From: Streptomyces flaveolus
GTDB taxonomy: Bacteria; Actinomycetota; Actinomycetes; Streptomycetales; Streptomycetaceae
Assembly (NCBI RefSeq): GCF_000716535.1
Contig: NZ_JNWV01000017.1
Location: forward strand, 116,269 to 180,268
Direction of reading: 5' to 3'
DNA length: 64,000 nucleotides
In this document: positions 47,830-56,177 of the stretch, piece after piece
Layout of the letters: every line of letters starts with the position of its first letter
Position numbering within the stretch: position 1 is the first letter of the stretch
Notes under the pieces: generated by a model
The model's database searches: none
What the model was told of the DNA's origin: nothing
Seen by the model: only the letters and a program-made list of their open reading frames with translations
Made by a program: the position numbers and the translations under genes

Positions 47830-47856
47830 CTAGTGACCTGAGTCAGAGGTTCGTCG
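47830..47856. repeat. Left terminal inverted repeat of IS630 element
   Basis: Begins CTAGTGACCTGAGTCAGAGG and matches the right end in inverted orientation with one mismatch. Confidence 0.9.
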
Positions 47857-47866
47857 TTGGTTTGGT

Positions 47867-48958
47867 GTGAATCGTCGTGGACCGAAGATCCCACCGTTGT
47901 CGGTAACGGACGCCCAGCGGGCTGTACTTGAGGGGTGGGTGCGTCGTCGGTCGACGGCTCAGGCTCTGGCCTTGCGGTCCCGTATCGTCCTCGAGTGTGC
48001 CCAGGGGCATTCGATCATGGAGGTGTCACGGCGGCTGCAGGTTGCTCCGGACACGGTCCGCACCTGGCGAAGGCGCTTCCTCGACCGCGGTCTGGAGGGC
48101 CTGTCCGACGAGCCCAGGCCAGGTGTCCCGAGGAAAATCACCGATGCCGACGTAGAACGCGTCATCGTCAAGACACTGGAGGAGAAACCGCCGAACGCCA
48201 CACACTGGTCCACCCGCTCGATGGCCGCGGCGACAGGTATGTCCCAGTCGGCCGTCTCCAGGATCTGGCGTGCCTTTGCCCTGGCCCCGCACCGCTCCGA
48301 GACGTTCAAACTGTCCACGGACCCGTTGTTCATCGACAAGGTCCGCGATGTGGTCGGTCTCTACCTCGACCCGCCGGAGAAGGCCCTGGTGCTGTGCGTG
48401 GACGAGAAGTCGCAGATCCAGGCCCTGGACCATTCACAGCCGGTGCTGCCGATGATGCCCGGGGTCCCTGAACGCCGCAGCCACGACTACGTCCGCGCCG
48501 GCACCACCACCCTCTTCGCGGCCCTGGAAGTGGCCAGCGGCAAAGTGATTGGCTCACTGCACCGCCGGCACCGGGCCACCGAGTTCAAGAAGTTCCTGAC
48601 CAAGCTCGACAAGGAGGTGCCCGCAGACCTCGACGTGCATCTGATCCTGGACAACTACGCCACACACAAGACACCCGCCATCAAGAAGTGGCTGCTGGCA
48701 CACCCCCGCTTCCACCTGCACTTCACACCTACCGGCTCATCGTGGCTGAACCTGGTGGAGCGATGGTTCGGCGAACTGACCAGCAAGAAGCTCCGCCGCG
48801 GTGTCCACCGCTCCGTCCAAGCGCTCGAGCGCGACATCCGAGCCTGGCTCGCCGACTGGAACGAACACCCCAGACCCTTCGTCTGGACGAAGACCGCCGA
48901 CGAGATCCTCGACAAAGTCGCCGCCTACTGCCGACGAATCTCTGACTCAGGTCACTAG
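47867..48958 (+). CDS. IS630-family transposase
   Basis: The 363-aa protein has an N-terminal helix-turn-helix (SIMEVSRRLQVAPDTVRTWR), a second HTH region ([16 protein letters not shown]), and an RNase-H-like DDE domain: first Asp in LVLCVDEKSQIQALD, second in VHLILDNYATHKT, and Glu in SWLNLVERWFGEL. All three catalytic residues are present. The final codons run through the right inverted repeat, and the stop TAG is made from the TA target duplication plus the first flanking G. It starts at GTG 11 bp inside the left repeat. Confidence 0.95.
   Translation: MNRRGPKIPPLSVTDAQRAVLEGWVRRRSTAQALALRSRIVLECAQGHSIMEVSRRLQVAPDTVRTWRRRFLDRGLEGLSDEPRPGVPRKITDADVERVIVKTLEEKPPNATHWSTRSMAAATGMSQSAVSRIWRAFALAPHRSETFKLSTDPLFIDKVRDVVGLYLDPPEKALVLCVDEKSQIQALDHSQPVLPMMPGVPERRSHDYVRAGTTTLFAALEVASGKVIGSLHRRHRATEFKKFLTKLDKEVPADLDVHLILDNYATHKTPAIKKWLLAHPRFHLHFTPTGSSWLNLVERWFGELTSKKLRRGVHRSVQALERDIRAWLADWNEHPRPFVWTKTADEILDKVAAYCRRISDSGH
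48932..48958. repeat. Right terminal inverted repeat of IS630 element
   Basis: Ends ...GACTCAGGTCACTAG; inverted match to the left end. It doubles as the last codons and stop of the transposase gene. Confidence 0.9.
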
Positions 48959-49089
48959 CTGTTGCAAGAGGGGGAGGAACGGCGAGCACCCGAGGGCTCA
49001 TTCCCTCGCTCCGGCCCGGGCCTGCGCCGATGCTGCCGACCAGCGCTGGATCGTGGACTGCGGCATGGGCTGCGCACCCTGGAGCCTAG

Positions 49090-49371
49090 GTTGGCGAAAA
49101 AGTGAAACCGTGGACGCGGTCCTGACCGACCCCGCCCGACGCCGGGACCGATCTCCTCCACGATGCCCGTGGCCTCGTGGCCGCCGCCCATGGGCAGCGG
49201 AACCGGCCAGTCACCGGTGAGCATGTGCAGTTCCGAGTGACACAGGCCGGTCGCCTCGACCTTGATCAGTACCTCTCCCCGTTTGGGTTTCGTCAGATCC
49301 AGCTCGACGACCTCGAACTCCGCGGCCGTCCCGGGGGCTTGGCAGAGGGCGGCCGCAGGTGGGGCGGGCAC
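49090..49371 (-). pseudogene. Zinc alcohol dehydrogenase, N-terminal relic
   Basis: About 80 codons match the N-terminus of actinobacterial zinc alcohol dehydrogenases of the formaldehyde-dehydrogenase-like type: KPKRGEVLIKVEATGLCHSE, LHMLTGDWPVPLPMGGGHEA, TGIVEEIGPGV. The catalytic zinc ligands Cys (GLCHS) and His-Glu (GGHE) are still visible, but the frame is then lost (FHFFANLGSR is the last echo). The structural-zinc and NAD domains are missing. The IS630 copy lies 130 bp downstream. Confidence 0.75.
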
Positions 49372-49546
49372 CGGTCCAGCACCTCAGCAGGTCCTGAAGA
49401 ACGTCGAGGACCTGGTAGCGCACGCGCCACCGCCTCGATCGCGTGCGGCGCGTCGGAGGGTGGCAACGTGCGCAGCGAACAGGTCGCGGGCGGCCGCGAT
49501 GATCCGCTGGTGGTTGCGCAGTGCGTCAGCGCGCATGGGTTTGCTC

Positions 49547-49903
49547 TCAGCCGACGTCGAAGCCGGTCTCGTCGGCCCGCTGGAAGCGACCGTCCTCGGA
49601 CAGCGTCGCGAAGACGTAGATCTCCCGATCGACGAGCGTCCCGTCGATGAGCTTCATCGTGTAGCGGTGCCGCTCCGCGTAGTGCGAGCCTTCGTACACC
49701 TCGTCGAGGACGGTCACCGAACCCTCCACGACCCGGCTGCGTATGCCGGCCACCATGTTCGCGAAGCCGGCACGGTCAAGCTGGTGGCCGTCGCTGCGGT
49801 GGACGTAATCGGGGGCGTAGTACGTGTCCAGCACTTCGTCCAGCTCACGGCTGGACTCGAACGCGACCTCCCGGACGGCGTCGCTGATCCGCACCTGCGT
49901 CAT
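49547..49903 (-). CDS. NTF2-like / SnoaL-type small protein
   Basis: The 118-aa protein has the cone-shaped NTF2 pattern: an N-terminal helix, then LDTYYAPDYVHRSDGHQLDR, AGFANMVAGIRSRV and three beta strands ending KLIDGTLVDREIYVFATL and GRFQRADETGF. It resembles SnoaL-like polyketide cyclases and nuclear transport factor 2 family proteins of unknown substrate. A duplicated 18-bp unit with TAGATA hexamers sits 16 bp upstream of the start and may be its promoter. Confidence 0.85.
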   Translation of the reverse strand: MTQVRISDAVREVAFESSRELDEVLDTYYAPDYVHRSDGHQLDRAGFANMVAGIRSRVVEGSVTVLDEVYEGSHYAERHRYTMKLIDGTLVDREIYVFATLSEDGRFQRADETGFDVG

Positions 49904-49918
49904 AGGGCTTCCCTCCGG

Positions 49919-49954
49919 TATCTACCTGACCTCGCCTATCTACCTGACCTCGCG
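49919..49954. repeat. Tandem 18-bp repeat upstream of NTF2-like gene
   Basis: Two copies of TATCTACCTGACCTCGC with one spacer base each (period 18). On the gene's strand each copy reads GCGAGGTCAGGTAGATA, containing a -10-like TAGATA. It may be a duplicated promoter or a double operator. Confidence 0.7.
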
Positions 49955-50273
49955 ATCAGTGGATTTCCACAGCACTGGACTTGAGAGTCCGGTACGCGGC
50001 GTCGCAGCCCCCGGGCAGAGCCCCACGCGGCTGTGCCGCGGGTCGCGTGAAGCCGGCCTGCACGGAGATCGGTGAAGGGTCACCGGAGATCAGTCACCGC
50101 ATCTCCCGCCGCGGCTCGTCCTCCTTCTCGGCAAGCCGGCCGGCCCGCGGGACGGACAACCCCAGGTCGATCCCGGCCCGTTGCACGAGGCTGCGTACGG
50201 GATCGCCCATGTTGTGGCGTGGATCACATGGCTGGGGAAATCCTGCGGCTTCCCTGTCCCGTCAGACCAGGAC

Positions 50274-50825
50274 GTGAGACGTTCACCGGCCTCGATGACC
50301 GAGGCGCAGTTGGTCCGGCGGATCTCCCGGGGGGACACCGCGGCCTTCGACGAACTGTACCGGCGCAGTGCCCCGTGGCTGACGGCCCGGCTGCGTCGAC
50401 GCTGCGCGGACGACGAGATGGTCGCCGAGGTACTGCAGGAGACGTACCTGGCGGTGTGGCGGGCGGCCGGGTCCTTCGCCGACAGCATGCGCGGTGAGGA
50501 AGCCGGCGGCTGGCTGTGGACGATCGCCGCACGGCGGCTGGTGGACGCGTACCGGGTACGCGGCCGGCATCGCACCCCGCCTCCGGCGGCCGCCACCGCC
50601 GACCTGACGCCTTCGGTCGAGGACGAAGTCGTGAACGCCGAGGTGGGCGGCGATCTGGGCGCGGCACTCAGCCGGCTGGCGCCCGAGCTGCACCAGGTCC
50701 TGACCGCGATGGTTCTCGACGGGCTGACGGTCCGGGAGACCGCCGTGCTGCTGAGAATCCCCGAGGGCACGGTCAAAACCCGTGCCCGCCGCGCACGACT
50801 CGACTTGCGGAAGGCCCTGTCATGA
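50274..50825 (+). CDS. ECF-type RNA polymerase sigma factor
   Basis: The 183-aa protein has sigma region 2 (about 10-80: ISRGDTAAFDELYRRSAPWL, MVAEVLQETYLAVWRAAGSF) and region 4 (about 125-180: LDGLTVRETAVLLRIPEGTV, KTRARRARLDLRKAL). The GTG at 50,274 gives a short lead; an ATG at 50,295 is an alternative. The stop overlaps the ATG of a zinc-binding anti-sigma factor by ATGA. The pair heads an operon with an ABC transporter, so this sigma factor probably drives its own transporter operon. Confidence 0.93.
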   Translation: MRRSPASMTEAQLVRRISRGDTAAFDELYRRSAPWLTARLRRRCADDEMVAEVLQETYLAVWRAAGSFADSMRGEEAGGWLWTIAARRLVDAYRVRGRHRTPPPAAATADLTPSVEDEVVNAEVGGDLGAALSRLAPELHQVLTAMVLDGLTVRETAVLLRIPEGTVKTRARRARLDLRKALS

Positions 50826-51646
50826 CGGCGCACATTCCCCGCGAACTGCTGACGGACTACGTGCTGAACCCCCACACCCAGGCCGCTCCCGGCGCCGGGG
50901 CGCAATGGACGCTGGAGGCCCATGTGGAGCGGTGCGCCGTCTGCCAGGCCGTAGTGAGGGAGGTGTCCCTCACTCGGTGCCCGGCTGACTCCGAGCTGAT
51001 CGCACAGGTGGGTGACCGCCTGTCGGCCGCGCTCGTGCCGGTGGCCCGTCGGCGAGGGCGACGGGTCCGCGCCGCGCTGACCCGGTGGGCGGCGCCGACC
51101 CTCGGGCCGTGGACGGCGGCGGTCGTACTCGTCGTCCTCACCGCCCTGATCCTGTCATCGGCCGTTGCCCGCACCCCCCTGCCGCTGCTGCTGGCTCCGC
51201 TGATGCCGTTGCTGGGCGTGGCGCTGAGTTGGGGCCCGTACGCCGACCCGGCGCACGAACTGATCGCGACCACCGCCCGGTCGGGGCTCGGCCTGCTCCT
51301 GAGGCGGACCCTGGCCGTCCTCACCCTCGTGATCCCCGCCCTGGCGGCCGTCGGCGGTCTCGCCGGGGGCTCGCCCGCCCTGGTCCTGCTGCCGGCCCTC
51401 GCGCTGGTCTGCGCCTGTCTGGCGTTGGGCGGCGTGGTGGGAGTCTCGCGTGCCGCTGCCCTGCTGAGTACGGGATGGGCCCTTCTCGTCATCGTTCCAG
51501 CCCTCGGCGACACCACGCCCCCGCCCTTGCTGCGGGAGTCCGCCACCCCGGCGTGGGGGGCCGCCACCGTGCTGCTGAGCGGCGCCGTGGTCCTGTGCCG
51601 CAGCGCCCATCTGCACCCCGGCGAGGCCCGCACCCGCCGTCACTGA
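50822..51646 (+). CDS. Zinc-finger anti-sigma factor fused to a membrane domain
   Basis: The 274-aa protein begins with a zinc anti-sigma (ZAS) domain: HVERCAVCQ around residue 38 is the His-x3-Cys-x2-Cys signature. About six hydrophobic helices follow (for example WTAAVVLVVLTALILSSAVA and LLLAPLMPLLGVALSWGP). In this layout the membrane part would sense a signal and the cytoplasmic domain would hold the coupled sigma factor inactive. It is translationally coupled to the sigma gene. The ABC ATPase gene starts 52 bp after it. Confidence 0.9.
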   Translation: MTAHIPRELLTDYVLNPHTQAAPGAGAQWTLEAHVERCAVCQAVVREVSLTRCPADSELIAQVGDRLSAALVPVARRRGRRVRAALTRWAAPTLGPWTAAVVLVVLTALILSSAVARTPLPLLLAPLMPLLGVALSWGPYADPAHELIATTARSGLGLLLRRTLAVLTLVIPALAAVGGLAGGSPALVLLPALALVCACLALGGVVGVSRAAALLSTGWALLVIVPALGDTTPPPLLRESATPAWGAATVLLSGAVVLCRSAHLHPGEARTRRH

Positions 51647-51698
51647 ACCCGCCCGCCTCGATCCGCACCCCTCCACTTGCGCCGCCAGGAGCCGAGAC

Positions 51699-52505
51699 AT
51701 GCCCAGGAACATCACCGCGAGCGAGATCGCCCCCACCCGCTACGCCCATCACATCCGCGCACACGCGCTGACCGTCCGGCGCGGTCGCCGCACCGCGGTC
51801 GACGGCGTCGACCTGAACCTGGGCCCCGGTGTGCACGGCCTGCTCGGTCCCAACGGGGCGGGCAAAACAACGCTGATCCGTACCCTCGCCACCGTGCTCA
51901 CCCCGCACAGCGGCGAGTTGGAACTCCTGGGCAGCACCGGCCGCGACCGCCGTGACCTGCGCGCACTGCGCCGCCGCCTGGGCTACCTCCCGCAGGCCTT
52001 CGGGCACTACCGGCGTTTCACGGTACGGGAGTTCGTCGAGTACATGGCCTGGCTCAAGGAGGTGCCCCGGCACAGGACCGCCGACGCGGTGCAGTACGCC
52101 ATCGACCGAGTCGACCTGACCAGCCGGGCCGACGACCGCATGGGGTCCCTGTCCGGAGGCATGCTGCGCCGGGCCGGCATCGCCCAGGCGATCGTCAACG
52201 ACCCCGACATCCTGCTGCTCGACGAGCCCACCGTCGGCCTTGACCCCGCCCAGCGCATGGAGTTCCGCGACCTGCTGCGCGACATCGGCGCACACTCCTG
52301 CGTGCTGGTCTCCACCCACCTGGTCGAGGACGTCGGAGCCGCCTGCGCCAGTGTCGTGCTGATGGACGAAGGACACACCGTCTTCGCCGGCCACATCGAC
52401 CGGCTCCGGGCCGCCGGCACCGAACTCGACCCGGGCGACAGCGAGATCGAGCGCGGCTACTCCGCGCTGCTGCGCCTTCACCGGTCGGGCAGGGCCGGGG
52501 CGTAG
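51699..52505 (+). CDS. ABC transporter ATP-binding protein
   Basis: The 268-aa protein has all ABC motifs: Walker A GLLGPNGAGKTTLIRTLATV, Q-loop LGYLPQAFGHY, signature GSLSGGMLRRAGIAQAIV, Walker B ILLLDEPTVGLDPAQ, and H-switch VLVSTHLVEDV. It belongs to the DrrA/CcmA-like export group. Two membrane-protein genes follow at once, so it is the energy unit of the transporter controlled by the upstream sigma/anti-sigma pair. Confidence 0.93.
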   Translation: MPRNITASEIAPTRYAHHIRAHALTVRRGRRTAVDGVDLNLGPGVHGLLGPNGAGKTTLIRTLATVLTPHSGELELLGSTGRDRRDLRALRRRLGYLPQAFGHYRRFTVREFVEYMAWLKEVPRHRTADAVQYAIDRVDLTSRADDRMGSLSGGMLRRAGIAQAIVNDPDILLLDEPTVGLDPAQRMEFRDLLRDIGAHSCVLVSTHLVEDVGAACASVVLMDEGHTVFAGHIDRLRAAGTELDPGDSEIERGYSALLRLHRSGRAGA

Positions 52506-52581
52506 CGCCGCGGCACGACCATCCGCCACCGATCACCGCACGACACCCCCCGTCCTTCTCCCCCGCCCACTGGAGGCTGCG

Positions 52582-53901
52582 ATGTTCCGCATGGTGCGCC
52601 TGGAGGCCAAGCGCTCGCTCGCCCTGCCCCTGCTCCTCGTGCTGGCCGCACTGACCCGCGTCGTTCTGTGGATGGACGTCCAGCAATGGGCGGCCAGTTG
52701 GCCAGCCCTGGTCCACTCGGCGCGCGGGGCCGCCTGGCTCGTGCTCCCGGTGGCGTTCGCCGCCGCGATCTGGCACGGCGGCCGGGAGCGGCGCGCCGAC
52801 GTCCGCGAACTGTTCGCCGCCACACCACGGCCGGTCCCGGTCCGGCTGACACCCGCCTTCCTGGTGATCACCGGCACGGTGGCGGCAGCGCCGGCCGCGG
52901 TGACCGCCTGGGCCGTGGTGCTGGTCACCGGGCACGCGACATACGACGACGGGCAGTGGCCGCTCGGCCTCGCCGTGGGACTGCTCGCCACGGTCGCCGT
53001 CACCCTGCTCGGGCTGGGCACCGGACGCGTGGTGGCGGCGCCGGTCGCGGCACCGCTCGGCGCGGTACTGCTCTTCCTGATCCTGACGGTGAGCCAGGAA
53101 CGGGACGGCAGGCAGAGCCATCCTCTGATCGACACCGTACTGCCCACGCTGCCCGTGACGGACGACTTCCACCGGGTGCTGCCCTCGCTGTCGGCGGCCC
53201 AGGGGATCTGGTTCACCGCCCTGGGCGTCACCGGCGTACTGCTGGCCGTCGCGGCCGGACCGCGTGACCGCCTGCTGGCCCTGGCACCCGCCGTGGCCGG
53301 GGCGGCCGTCGGAACACTGCTGGCGCCGTCGGGCGCGGTCGTGCCCGCCCCGCAGGCCACGGCCCTGGTGTGCGCACCGGCGGATCACCGGATCTGCGTC
53401 ACCAAGGTGCACGCCCGCACCTTGCCCGACCTCGTGGCTCCCGCCCGGAAGGTGCTCGACGCCTACGCCAAGGTGCCCGACGGCCCGCGCCGGGTGCAGG
53501 AGGACCCGGTCAGCTCCACGCTCGACGACCGCACACCCGGGGATCCCGCCAAGCATCCCGGCACGGTCCGGGTCGAGCTTCCCTACCGCACCCGGGAAGG
53601 CGGCATCCGCTGGGACGACACCACGCTCCTCGCCCTCGTGGCCCAGACCGCCACCGTCGACCTGAGCTGCGCCACCACGGAGCGGCAACTCACCCGTGCC
53701 GGCGACGCGTCGGACGCGATCACCGCACTGCTCCTGGGTACCACCACGGACGGGCTGAGTCCCGCGGCCCGCAGGGCGTACGACACTTTGCGCGCGCTGC
53801 CTCCCCACATGCGCTACCAGCGGATCGGCGAGGCCCGAAAGGCCGGGCTGAGCTGCGCGGACCCGCTGTCCGTCATCACGGGCCAGGGAGCGGGTCGATG
53901 A
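52582..53901 (+). CDS. Putative ABC transporter membrane subunit with extracytoplasmic domain
   Basis: The 439-aa protein has about six helices in its N-terminal 260 residues (LLLVLAALTRVVLWM, AAWLVLPVAFAAAIWHGGRE, ATVAVTLLGLGTGRVVAAPV). A hydrophilic C-terminal domain (about 275-439) follows, rich in Cys/His: CAPADHRICVTKVHA, VDLSCATTERQ, GLSCADPLS. It does not match a standard ABC-2 permease but lies between the ATPase and another membrane protein (ATGA overlap), so it is probably a permease-like subunit with a substrate- or signal-binding tail. Confidence 0.8.
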   Translation: MFRMVRLEAKRSLALPLLLVLAALTRVVLWMDVQQWAASWPALVHSARGAAWLVLPVAFAAAIWHGGRERRADVRELFAATPRPVPVRLTPAFLVITGTVAAAPAAVTAWAVVLVTGHATYDDGQWPLGLAVGLLATVAVTLLGLGTGRVVAAPVAAPLGAVLLFLILTVSQERDGRQSHPLIDTVLPTLPVTDDFHRVLPSLSAAQGIWFTALGVTGVLLAVAAGPRDRLLALAPAVAGAAVGTLLAPSGAVVPAPQATALVCAPADHRICVTKVHARTLPDLVAPARKVLDAYAKVPDGPRRVQEDPVSSTLDDRTPGDPAKHPGTVRVELPYRTREGGIRWDDTTLLALVAQTATVDLSCATTERQLTRAGDASDAITALLLGTTTDGLSPAARRAYDTLRALPPHMRYQRIGEARKAGLSCADPLSVITGQGAGR

Positions 53902-54491
53902 CCCCGGATCTCCGCGGCGTCATGCTGCACCTGCGCAGCCGGGCCGTCCCCGCCACCGTGGGGATCTTCCTGGCCGCGGCCGGCCTCACCTGGGCCGCAT
54001 ACCTGCTGGACGACCCGACGACAGCCCGGACCATCGCCCTGATCGCCGTCGTCCTGGGCGTGGCCCCCCTCGCCCGCACCCTCTGCGGACCCGACGAGGA
54101 ACTGGAACGCGGCACACCCGCCCCCTGGCGACTGATCCGGGCACTCCACCTCACGTCGCTCGGCGGCACCCTCCTCGTCCTGCTCACCGCCGCCCACCTG
54201 ATCGCCGGCCGGCGGCACTCCGTCGTCTCCTTCGGCACTCTCGCACAAGCCGTGGCGGCGCTCACCGCGTTGACCGCCCTGGCCGCAGTGTTCGTCGGCG
54301 CCCACGCCGCTTGGGTCCCCTCCCTCGGCTGGGCCCTGGCCATGGTCGCGGCAGGACCCCGCGCCTCCGTCGGCGGCCAAGCCCTGACCTGGATGGTTCA
54401 GGATCCCGGAACCGTCACCTCCACGACCGTGGCCGTACTGCTGACCGTTGCCGGCGGCGTAGCCTACGCCCGCTGCGGAAGCCATCGGTGA
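53898..54491 (+). CDS. Integral membrane protein, probable transporter subunit
   Basis: The 197-aa protein is almost entirely hydrophobic with five or six helices (AVPATVGIFLAAAGLTWAAY, ALIAVVLGVAPLARTL, LGGTLLVLLTAAHLIAG, AVAALTALTALAAVFVGAHA). Its ATG overlaps the stop of the larger membrane gene. No family motif is recognised; the operon position suggests the second membrane subunit of the transporter. Confidence 0.8.
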   Translation: MTPDLRGVMLHLRSRAVPATVGIFLAAAGLTWAAYLLDDPTTARTIALIAVVLGVAPLARTLCGPDEELERGTPAPWRLIRALHLTSLGGTLLVLLTAAHLIAGRRHSVVSFGTLAQAVAALTALTALAAVFVGAHAAWVPSLGWALAMVAAGPRASVGGQALTWMVQDPGTVTSTTVAVLLTVAGGVAYARCGSHR

Positions 54492-54691
54492 ACAGACCGC
54501 ACCGCACCCGGCGACACCCGCCTCAAGCGCCTGCTCCGCCAACTCCGTCCGGACCGTAGCCGTCTTCGGCGACGACTCCGGTGAACCGGGCTACACCGCG
54601 GGGGACACCTTCGCCGAACGCGCCAAGAACCAGCCTGGCGTTGGAACCTCGACTACGTCGAGACACCCTCCACCACGGCCGGTACTTCAAG

Positions 54692-54872
54692 CCCCAGCGC
54701 CTGCACGCGGACAACGCCTACGACCGTACTGATCTGCGTGGATGGCTACGCGGTAAGCGCATCGGAGTGCGCATCGCCCGCATGGGCATCGAGTCCAGCG
54801 AGCGATCAGGGCGGCGTCGCTGGGACATCGAGCGCACCATGTCGTGGCTGTCCGGCTACCGGCGGTTCAGCC
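54692..54872 (+). pseudogene. IS5-family transposase C-terminal relic
   Basis: About 60 residues read PQRLHADNAYDRTDLRGWLR, GKRIGVRIARMGIESSERSG, RRRWDIERTMSWLSGYRRF, the second Asp and the catalytic Glu region of an IS5-group transposase. Everything before and after has decayed. The IERTMSWLxGYRR motif shows it is a different IS5 branch from the 9.7-kb and 40.6-kb relics. Confidence 0.75.
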
Positions 54873-54976
54873 CCCGCACCACCCGACCGCGAGCTGCGGC
54901 GGGGACGCTCGGTCGGTGCGGGCTTCGCCGTGGCGGTACGGGTGCTGGGCGCGGCGGAGGACGTGGCCCGCGATCT

Positions 54977-56116
54977 TCAGGCGCCCCGTGCCCCGTCCAA
55001 CGCCACGGTCGAGGGGCTGGACGGCGGCTTCGCCTGATCCGCCAGGGTGGGGTAGTCGTTGTAGCCGGCGGCCCCGCCCACGTACATGAAGTACCGGTCC
55101 CGGACCGGGTTGAGCGGTGCTCCGAGGCGGAGCCGGGTAACCAGGTCCGGGTTGGCGAGGAAGGGCCGGCCGAGCGCCACCAGGTCGGCGCCGGCCGCCA
55201 GCATCTCCCGCGTGGCCCGGGTGACGGCCTGCGTGGACAGGCTGGTCAGGTCCGGGTTGCCGATCAGCATGCCGGGCCAGTCGGCGCGGATCCGCCGGTA
55301 CCAGCCGGTCGCCGGGTCGGAGCGCACCAGGTGCAGATAGGCGAGGTCCAGCCCCTTCAGGTGGTCCAGGAGCGTGGCGTAGAGGCCGTCGGTGTCCTCT
55401 TCCAGGACGCCGTTGACCGTGCTCGCGGGGGAGATACGGATGCCCACCCGGTCCGCGCCGATCGCGTCGGCCACCGCCTCGGTCACCTCCGCCGCGAACC
55501 GCACCCGCCGGTCGACCGAGCCGCCGTAGCCGTCGGTGCGGCGGTTGGTGTTGTCCGCGAGGAACTGGTGCAGCAGCATCCCGTTGGCCGAGTGCACTTC
55601 CACGCCCTCGAAGCCCGCGTCGACGGCCCGGCGTGCGGCGGCGGCGAAGTCGGCGATCGTGGCCCGGATGTCGTCCGTCGTCATCGCGCGCGGCACGGCG
55701 GCCTGCTGATGGCCCTGCGGTGTGAAGATCGTCTCCGACAGCGGGACGGGGGAGGGTGCGAGGGGCGTGAGGCCGGTGGTCGCCGGGTGGCTGACCCGGC
55801 CCCCGTGCTGGAGCTGCAGGAACATCCGCCCGCCGGCCGCCCGCACCGCATCGGTGACCCGCCGCCAGCCGGCGGCGTGCCGGTCGGTGTGGATCGCGGT
55901 GATGTCCGGGTACGTCTGTCCGGCCGGGTTGGGCGTCGAACCCTCGGCGATGATCAGCCCGGCAGAGGCCCGCTGAGCGTAGTGGGTGACCATCAGGTCC
56001 GTCGGGGTACCGTCGGCCTCCGCACGGTTCCGGGTCAGCGGGGCCATCACGAGGTGGTTGGAGAGGGCGAGCCGGCCGAGCCGGGCGGGGGCGAGGAAGT
56101 CCGTTGTCCGCGTCAT
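54977..56116 (-). CDS. Old Yellow Enzyme family alkene reductase (NemA-like)
   Basis: The 379-aa FMN flavoprotein shows family marks: NHLVMAPLTRNRA, YAQRASAGLIIAEGS, FLQLQHGGRVSHP, GVEVHSANGMLLHQFL, TNRRTDGYGGSVDRRVRF and LVALGRPFLANPDLV. It would reduce activated C=C bonds with NAD(P)H. In the active-site segment the substrate-binding His and Asn are kept (HSAN), but the usual proton-donor Tyr (HxANGY) is Met. The ATG at 56,116 is preferred because earlier in-frame codons overlap the MerR gene. It is divergent from a MerR regulator that probably controls it. Confidence 0.9.
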   Translation of the reverse strand: MTRTTDFLAPARLGRLALSNHLVMAPLTRNRAEADGTPTDLMVTHYAQRASAGLIIAEGSTPNPAGQTYPDITAIHTDRHAAGWRRVTDAVRAAGGRMFLQLQHGGRVSHPATTGLTPLAPSPVPLSETIFTPQGHQQAAVPRAMTTDDIRATIADFAAAARRAVDAGFEGVEVHSANGMLLHQFLADNTNRRTDGYGGSVDRRVRFAAEVTEAVADAIGADRVGIRISPASTVNGVLEEDTDGLYATLLDHLKGLDLAYLHLVRSDPATGWYRRIRADWPGMLIGNPDLTSLSTQAVTRATREMLAAGADLVALGRPFLANPDLVTRLRLGAPLNPVRDRYFMYVGGAAGYNDYPTLADQAKPPSSPSTVALDGARGA

Positions 56117-56131
56117 GCCGGCACGGTAAAA

Positions 56132-56155
56132 CTTGACACTGATGTGAGATTCAAG
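56132..56155. promoter_or_regulatory. MerR-type operator dyad
   Basis: CTTGACACT (56,132-56,140) and AGATTCAAG (56,147-56,155) form an imperfect inverted repeat between the divergent OYE and MerR genes. A TTGAAT and a TTTTAC on the OYE strand could be the -35 and -10 elements flanking it, as in MerR-controlled promoters. Confidence 0.6.
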
Positions 56156-56177
56156 CCCTCTTCCGTCGGAGGCGGAC

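Larger units (their letters stand above)
47830..48958 (+). mobile_element. Intact IS630-family insertion sequence
   Basis: A complete element with one transposase gene and 27-bp terminal inverted repeats at 47,830-47,856 and 48,932-48,958 (one mismatch). A TA dinucleotide at each outer edge (47,831-47,832 and 48,956-48,957) fits the TA target duplication of this Tc1/mariner-related family. The ends, coding sequence and duplication are all intact, so it may still be mobile. Confidence 0.9.
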
